A DNA stretch of 64,000 nucleotides from Rugamonas sp045984285 (GTDB lineage: Bacteria > Pseudomonadota > Gammaproteobacteria > Burkholderiales > Burkholderiaceae_D), in the NCBI RefSeq assembly GCF_045984285.3, contig NZ_JBJQIK030000012.1:78401-142400 (forward strand), given 5' to 3'. A program made the position numbers and the translations under genes. Numbering within the stretch: the stretch's first letter is position 1; each line of letters opens with the position of its first letter. Positions 61,801-64,000 of this stretch are shown one piece after another. The notes below the pieces were generated by a model, which worked only from the letters and a program-made list of their open reading frames with translations, was not told where the DNA came from and did not search any database.

Positions 61801-61895
61801 GACTGTGCCATCGCTGGTTCGACCACCGCAGCCGTCAAAGCGGCGGTGCTGAATGCCAGCATCAATGCGCGAGCTAAAACAGTTTTTCTCAACAT
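58815..61895 (-). CDS. Oar-like TonB-dependent receptor, paralogue of 54610-57552
   Basis: A 1026-residue receptor starting MLRKTVLARALMLAF, almost the same signal start as its paralogue, with cleavage near AMAQS. The regulatory-like domain (GNVYGKVAPGAATTVVLKNLD, GSFAVSALPIGRYSATL) is followed by the plug (VTGRRSRIDISSANNGATF, YYINGFPVTNPLTQLGASELPFG, FGAEFGRSVGGVVNITTKSGTN) and a barrel ending SVKLTAEYNYKF. AGGA lies 6 nt before the ATG. The frame is open 82 codons upstream through AT-rich leader DNA with no protein-like character. The substrate is unknown; Oar-type proteins in other bacteria have been linked to protein or peptide handling. Confidence 0.92.
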   Translation of the reverse strand: MLRKTVLARALMLAFSTAALTAAVVEPAMAQSNAAGNVYGKVAPGAATTVVLKNLDTNQTRSTAVEANGSFAVSALPIGRYSATLMKGATPGATTQLEVLAGQGVEALFAQEGVQSVQVTGRRSRIDISSANNGATFVARELAKLPIAQNVDAIIQLAPNTTRADSRYAGGASFAGGGASENAYYINGFPVTNPLTQLGASELPFGAIAQAQILTGGFGAEFGRSVGGVVNITTKSGTNNWEFGAMASIEPNSLRASQVDLRYANTGAFPTTDGTLYRARAEGERTQKRIGAYVAGPIIKDKLFMFLSAETTKTDTENTDATSGVRIGGNPAAGWNVTKRTVERYFGKLDWNLTDNHRLELSFIGDTPENKVSNYGYDYATRTHNNVRASAKREENVADNGADVQILKYTGNITDDFTVQALYGQAKSKHINEFEGYNPNLFVATFTDASMYPPLKSQYVNKQTISTATGNVLPDGAEDKIESFRLDLEYKIGNHTIGFGLDKNKLSSINAGDIAIGGGTWAYARNDDPMASFDLGGGVMAAGPGTTSSPAGQAGYYVTKNLLTTVTNAYSNQDAQYIQDKWQITKDVLITAGIRREGFDNQNGDKKKYIEQKNQIAPRLSAVWDVNGDASMKVFGSAGRYHLQIPTHLAVRGAGRSTNTSQAFAYTGIDANGAPTGLIQLSAPASANNEYGQEKAVQTLSAIDLKPTYQDELTIGFERAYSPDLNFGVKGTYRKLGSTIDDFCDPRPFEKYAADHKIDISNWGGFGCANFNPGEANSFWVDYSGSTQNGGTAKNLTKVDFSAADLGFPKAERKYKALDFFVEHPLRNGWYGKVNYTWSKSEGNTEGQTLSDVGQTDVAATQTWDYKELSIGAYGKLPNDRTHQLKAYGFYELNKQWTVGGNALLASGRPRSCLGRFLFDGTTPNYSNGPHYCGGATIAQNTLSPRGTRGNLPWDKRLDLNLVYRPEFVNGLALKVDVFNVFNDQIAESVEERWNNANQRRNTYERILSTTAPRSVKLTAEYNYKF

Positions 61896-62259
61896 AGGTT
61901 TTCCTATCAAATAAACGTCTGACAACCTGGGTAAGGTGTAGCGCTCTTTTTTGTCCCAACATTTCCCATAGCGGCGCGCTGCCACGGGCTTCCGTAAAAC
62001 TCGTTGAATCCTCAACAGGTTTAGCCTCCGATAAGACCATATCGAAAGAGAAAGTGTCAACGCCACGGCCGCGTCTGTTATTGGAAAACAACAGTATTCA
62101 CTTACTAATAGTTCGGGCAGAAAATCTCGCAAAAAATGCAAGCCCTGTTCCGTTGTGTTTTCGCAGCAAATTGTCGGAAATTTGTCGCCGGTCCGGCGCT
62201 GGAAGGAGACGGTACAATAGCGGTCTGGCGGTCAAATACCGCCCCATAGAGGACAAAAC
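61896..62259. promoter_or_regulatory. Divergent intergenic region between the Oar-like receptor and the FAD dehydrogenase
   Basis: The 364 bp hold no gene. A plus-strand TACAAT at 62213-62218 is a likely -10 for the dehydrogenase. A small hairpin GGCGGT/ACCGCC at 62227-62243 (5-nt loop) follows just upstream of its AGGA ribosome site, and could affect its translation. The receptor promoter should lie in the AT-rich part around 62040-62110 but is not clear. Confidence 0.45.
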
Positions 62260-63885
62260 ATGCTGCGGCTGAACGAAATCAAGTTACCCCTGAACCATCC
62301 GGAAATGGCCCTGGAAGCCGCCATTCTTGAGCGGCTTGGCATTAGCAAAACCGAACTGATTGAGTTTTCAGTCTATAAGCGCAGTTACGATGCGCGCAAA
62401 AAGGCCAGCATCGTCCTGATTTATTCGGTGGACGTGGCAACCACGGACGACGCCGGCATCCTGCGCCGCCGCCAGCACGATGTGCACCTGATGCCCTCGC
62501 CGGACATGAACTACAAGTTCGTGGCGCAGGACGTCAACCGCGACGGCAGCCAGCCGCGCCCGGTGGTCATCGGCATGGGCCCCTGCGGCCTGTTCGCCGC
62601 CCTGGTCCTGGCGCAGATGGGCCTGAAGCCCATCGTGCTGGAGCGCGGCAAGACCGTGCGCGAGCGCACCAAGGACACGTTCGGCTTCTGGCGCAAGCGC
62701 GTGCTCAACCCGGAATCGAATGTGCAGTTCGGCGAAGGGGGGGCCGGCACCTTCTCGGACGGCAAGCTGTATAGCCAGATCAAGGATCCGAAGCACTATG
62801 GCCGCAAGGTGCTGACCGAGTTCGTGAAGGCAGGGGCCCCGGAAGAAATCCTGTACGTCAGCAAGCCCCACATCGGCACCTTCCGCCTGGTGAAGATGGT
62901 GGAAAACATGCGCGAGGAAATCCAGGCCCTGGGCGGCGAGATCCGCTTCGAGCAGCGCGTGGCCGATTTCGAGATCGAGGAGAAGGACGGCCAGCGCCAG
63001 TTGCGCGGCCTGCTGCTCGCCTCCGGCGAGCGGGTCGTCACCAACCATGTGGTGCTGGCGGTCGGCCACAGCGCACGCGACACCTTTGAACAGCTGTATG
63101 CGCGCGGCGTGTATGTGGAAGCCAAGCCTTTCTCGATCGGCTTCCGCGTCGAGCACCCGCAGTCGCTGATCGACACCTGCCGCTTCGGCCCGAATGCCGG
63201 CCACCCCATCCTGGGCGCCGCCGACTACAAACTGGTGCACCATGCGTCCAACGGCCGCGCCGTCTACAGCTTCTGCATGTGCCCGGGCGGCACCGTGGTG
63301 GCCGCGGCCTCCGAGCCCGGCCGGGTTGTCACCAACGGCATGAGCCAGTATTCGCGTGCCGAACGCAATGCCAACAGCGCCATCGTGGTGAGCATCAGCC
63401 CGGAGCAGGACTATCCGGGCCACCCGCTGGCCGGCATCGCCTACCAGCGCGACCTGGAAGAAAAAGCCTATGTGCTGGGCGGCAGCAATTACGATGCGCC
63501 AGGCCAGCTGATGGGCGACTTCGTGGCGGGCCGCCCTTCCACCGCCTTCGGCGCCGTGATCCCCTCCTTCAAGCCGGCCGTGCACCTGACCGACCTGGCG
63601 CGCATCCTGCCGGACTACGCCACGCTGGCCCTGCGCGAAGCCTTCCCCGCTTTCGACAAGCAGGTCAAGGGCTACTTCAAGGAAGACGCGGTGCTGACCG
63701 GCCTGGAAACCCGCACCTCCTCGCCGATCCGCATCAAGCGCAACGACGGCGACCTGCAGAGCCTGAACACGCGCGGCCTGTTCCCGGCCGGCGAAGGGGC
63801 CGGCTATGCCGGCGGCATCCTGTCGGCCGGGGTGGACGGCATCAAGGTGGCCGAGGCCGTCGCCCTGTCGATGGCGGGCAAATAA
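62260..63885 (+). CDS. FAD-dependent dehydrogenase of the COG2509 type
   Basis: A 541-residue cytoplasmic flavoprotein. An N-terminal ~95-residue domain (MLRLNEIKLPLNHPEMALEA) precedes the FAD Rossmann motif VVIGMGPCGLFAALVLAQMG (102-121) and LERG. Then follow FGEGGAGTFSDGKLYSQIKDP, KPHIGTFRLVKMVENMR and the C-terminal FAD site GLFPAGEGAGYAGGILSAGVDG. This is the uncharacterised FAD-dependent dehydrogenase family. The substrate is not known. AGGA lies 7 nt before the ATG. The gene ends just before an IS3-type insertion that appears to split its terminator. Confidence 0.9.
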   Translation: MLRLNEIKLPLNHPEMALEAAILERLGISKTELIEFSVYKRSYDARKKASIVLIYSVDVATTDDAGILRRRQHDVHLMPSPDMNYKFVAQDVNRDGSQPRPVVIGMGPCGLFAALVLAQMGLKPIVLERGKTVRERTKDTFGFWRKRVLNPESNVQFGEGGAGTFSDGKLYSQIKDPKHYGRKVLTEFVKAGAPEEILYVSKPHIGTFRLVKMVENMREEIQALGGEIRFEQRVADFEIEEKDGQRQLRGLLLASGERVVTNHVVLAVGHSARDTFEQLYARGVYVEAKPFSIGFRVEHPQSLIDTCRFGPNAGHPILGAADYKLVHHASNGRAVYSFCMCPGGTVVAAASEPGRVVTNGMSQYSRAERNANSAIVVSISPEQDYPGHPLAGIAYQRDLEEKAYVLGGSNYDAPGQLMGDFVAGRPSTAFGAVIPSFKPAVHLTDLARILPDYATLALREAFPAFDKQVKGYFKEDAVLTGLETRTSSPIRIKRNDGDLQSLNTRGLFPAGEGAGYAGGILSAGVDGIKVAEAVALSMAGK

Positions 63886-63900
63886 AAAAACGCCGGCTTG
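63886..63900 (+). terminator. Left half of a terminator, apparently interrupted by an insertion sequence
   Basis: Directly after the dehydrogenase stop codon, a run of A is followed by CGCCGGCTTG. This looks like the 5' arm and loop of a hairpin, compare the intact CGCCAGCTTGCGCTGGCG at 54562-54579. The expected 3' arm is missing, and IS-like sequence starts instead. Confidence 0.55.
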
Positions 63901-63901
63901 C

Positions 63902-64000
63902 TGAACAGAACCCCAAAAGTTGGACATCAACTTTTGGGGTTTTTTCATGTCGAAGTACACAGCGCAGTTCAAGGCGAGGATCGTTCGGCAGTATTTGCGC
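63902..64000 (+). mobile_element. Left end of an IS3-family insertion sequence (cut by the window edge)
   Basis: The sequence TGAACAGAACCCCAAAAG resembles the terminal inverted repeat of IS3-family (IS150-like) elements. CCCCAAAAGTTG and CAACTTTTGGGG (63911-63922 and 63928-63939) form a perfect 12-bp hairpin followed by six T, a terminator-like block at the IS end just before the transposase gene. The right end lies outside the window. Confidence 0.75.
63947..64000 (+). CDS. Start of an IS3-family transposase OrfA (partial)
   Basis: The 18 visible codons, MSKYTAQFKARIVRQYLR, match the start of the helix-turn-helix OrfA protein of IS3-family elements (typically x-Y-T-x-x-F-K-x-x-V-V-x-x-Y). 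The frame runs off the window, so length, frameshift site and OrfB cannot be seen. Confidence 0.75.
   Translation, partial: MSKYTAQFKARIVRQYLR

Noticed and set aside
61896..62141. 82-codon upstream extension of the second Oar-like receptor
   Set aside because: AT-rich leader DNA without protein character; AGGA and the signal peptide mark 61895 as the start.
1..64000. tRNA or rRNA genes, CRISPR arrays, replication origin, prophage
   Set aside because: I looked for clover-leaf T-loop patterns (GGTTCGAATCC-like), rRNA motifs, regularly spaced repeats and integrase or phage proteins and saw none; a covariance-model scan could still find something I missed.

Overview
The window is high-GC betaproteobacterial chromosome. 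Its gene content and synteny (rimP-nusA-infB-rbfA-truB; tkt-gap; glnE next to a yhdP-type gene; scpB-rluB), its many TonB-dependent receptors and its protein sequences suggest Oxalobacteraceae, of the Massilia/Duganella kind. That placement is inference from gene content; no 16S gene or other marker is present. I see no rRNA or tRNA gene, CRISPR array, prophage or replication origin.

Layout. 0-9 kb: dusA (minus), a TonB-dependent receptor with a Gly/Met/Pro tail (plus), a DUF3141 alpha/beta-hydrolase (minus), typA (minus) and an Rpn-type nuclease gene of mosaic composition (plus). 9-15.4 kb: the minus-strand translation/transcription operon rimP-nusA-infB-rbfA-truB, with 4-nt overlaps at rimP/nusA and rbfA/truB. 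15.4-19.6 kb: scpB-rluB (overlapping) and glk. 19.7-26.3 kb: a five-gene minus-strand run made of an extracytoplasmic binding protein, two permeases, a double ATPase and a DedA-rhodanese fusion, ended by a 23-bp perfect hairpin. 26.7-37 kb: three plus-strand TonB-dependent receptors with minus-strand aroG between the second and third. aroG is preceded by what looks like a complete aromatic-amino-acid attenuator: promoter, a 22-codon leader peptide with 8 aromatic residues, and a U-tailed hairpin. 37-37.9 kb: an 882-bp RAYT (REP-associated tyrosine transposase) cassette with near-identical palindromic ends, lodged between the stop codons of two convergent genes. 37.9-47.8 kb: tldD, a nitrilase-family amidase, a giant YhdP/AsmA-like protein, glnE and a lone Cache-domain protein. 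47.8-53.7 kb: a translationally coupled lipoprotein/di-haem peroxidase pair, then tkt-gap. 53.8-62 kb: rsmE, two Oar-like TonB receptors and a Sel1-like secreted protein between them. 62.3-64 kb: a large FAD-dependent dehydrogenase, then the left end of an IS3-family element that seems to have landed in that gene's terminator.

How it fits together: most of the window is housekeeping (tRNA and rRNA modification, initiation and elongation factors, central carbon metabolism, nitrogen regulation). Over it lies a heavy investment in outer-membrane uptake: six TonB-dependent receptors and a complete peptide-type ABC importer. No tonB/exbBD genes lie here, so energy coupling must come from elsewhere. 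The best candidates for undescribed biology are the aroG leader/attenuator, the RAYT cassette with its possibly related hairpin beside the DedA-rhodanese gene, and the low-complexity tails on RluB and the first TonB receptor.
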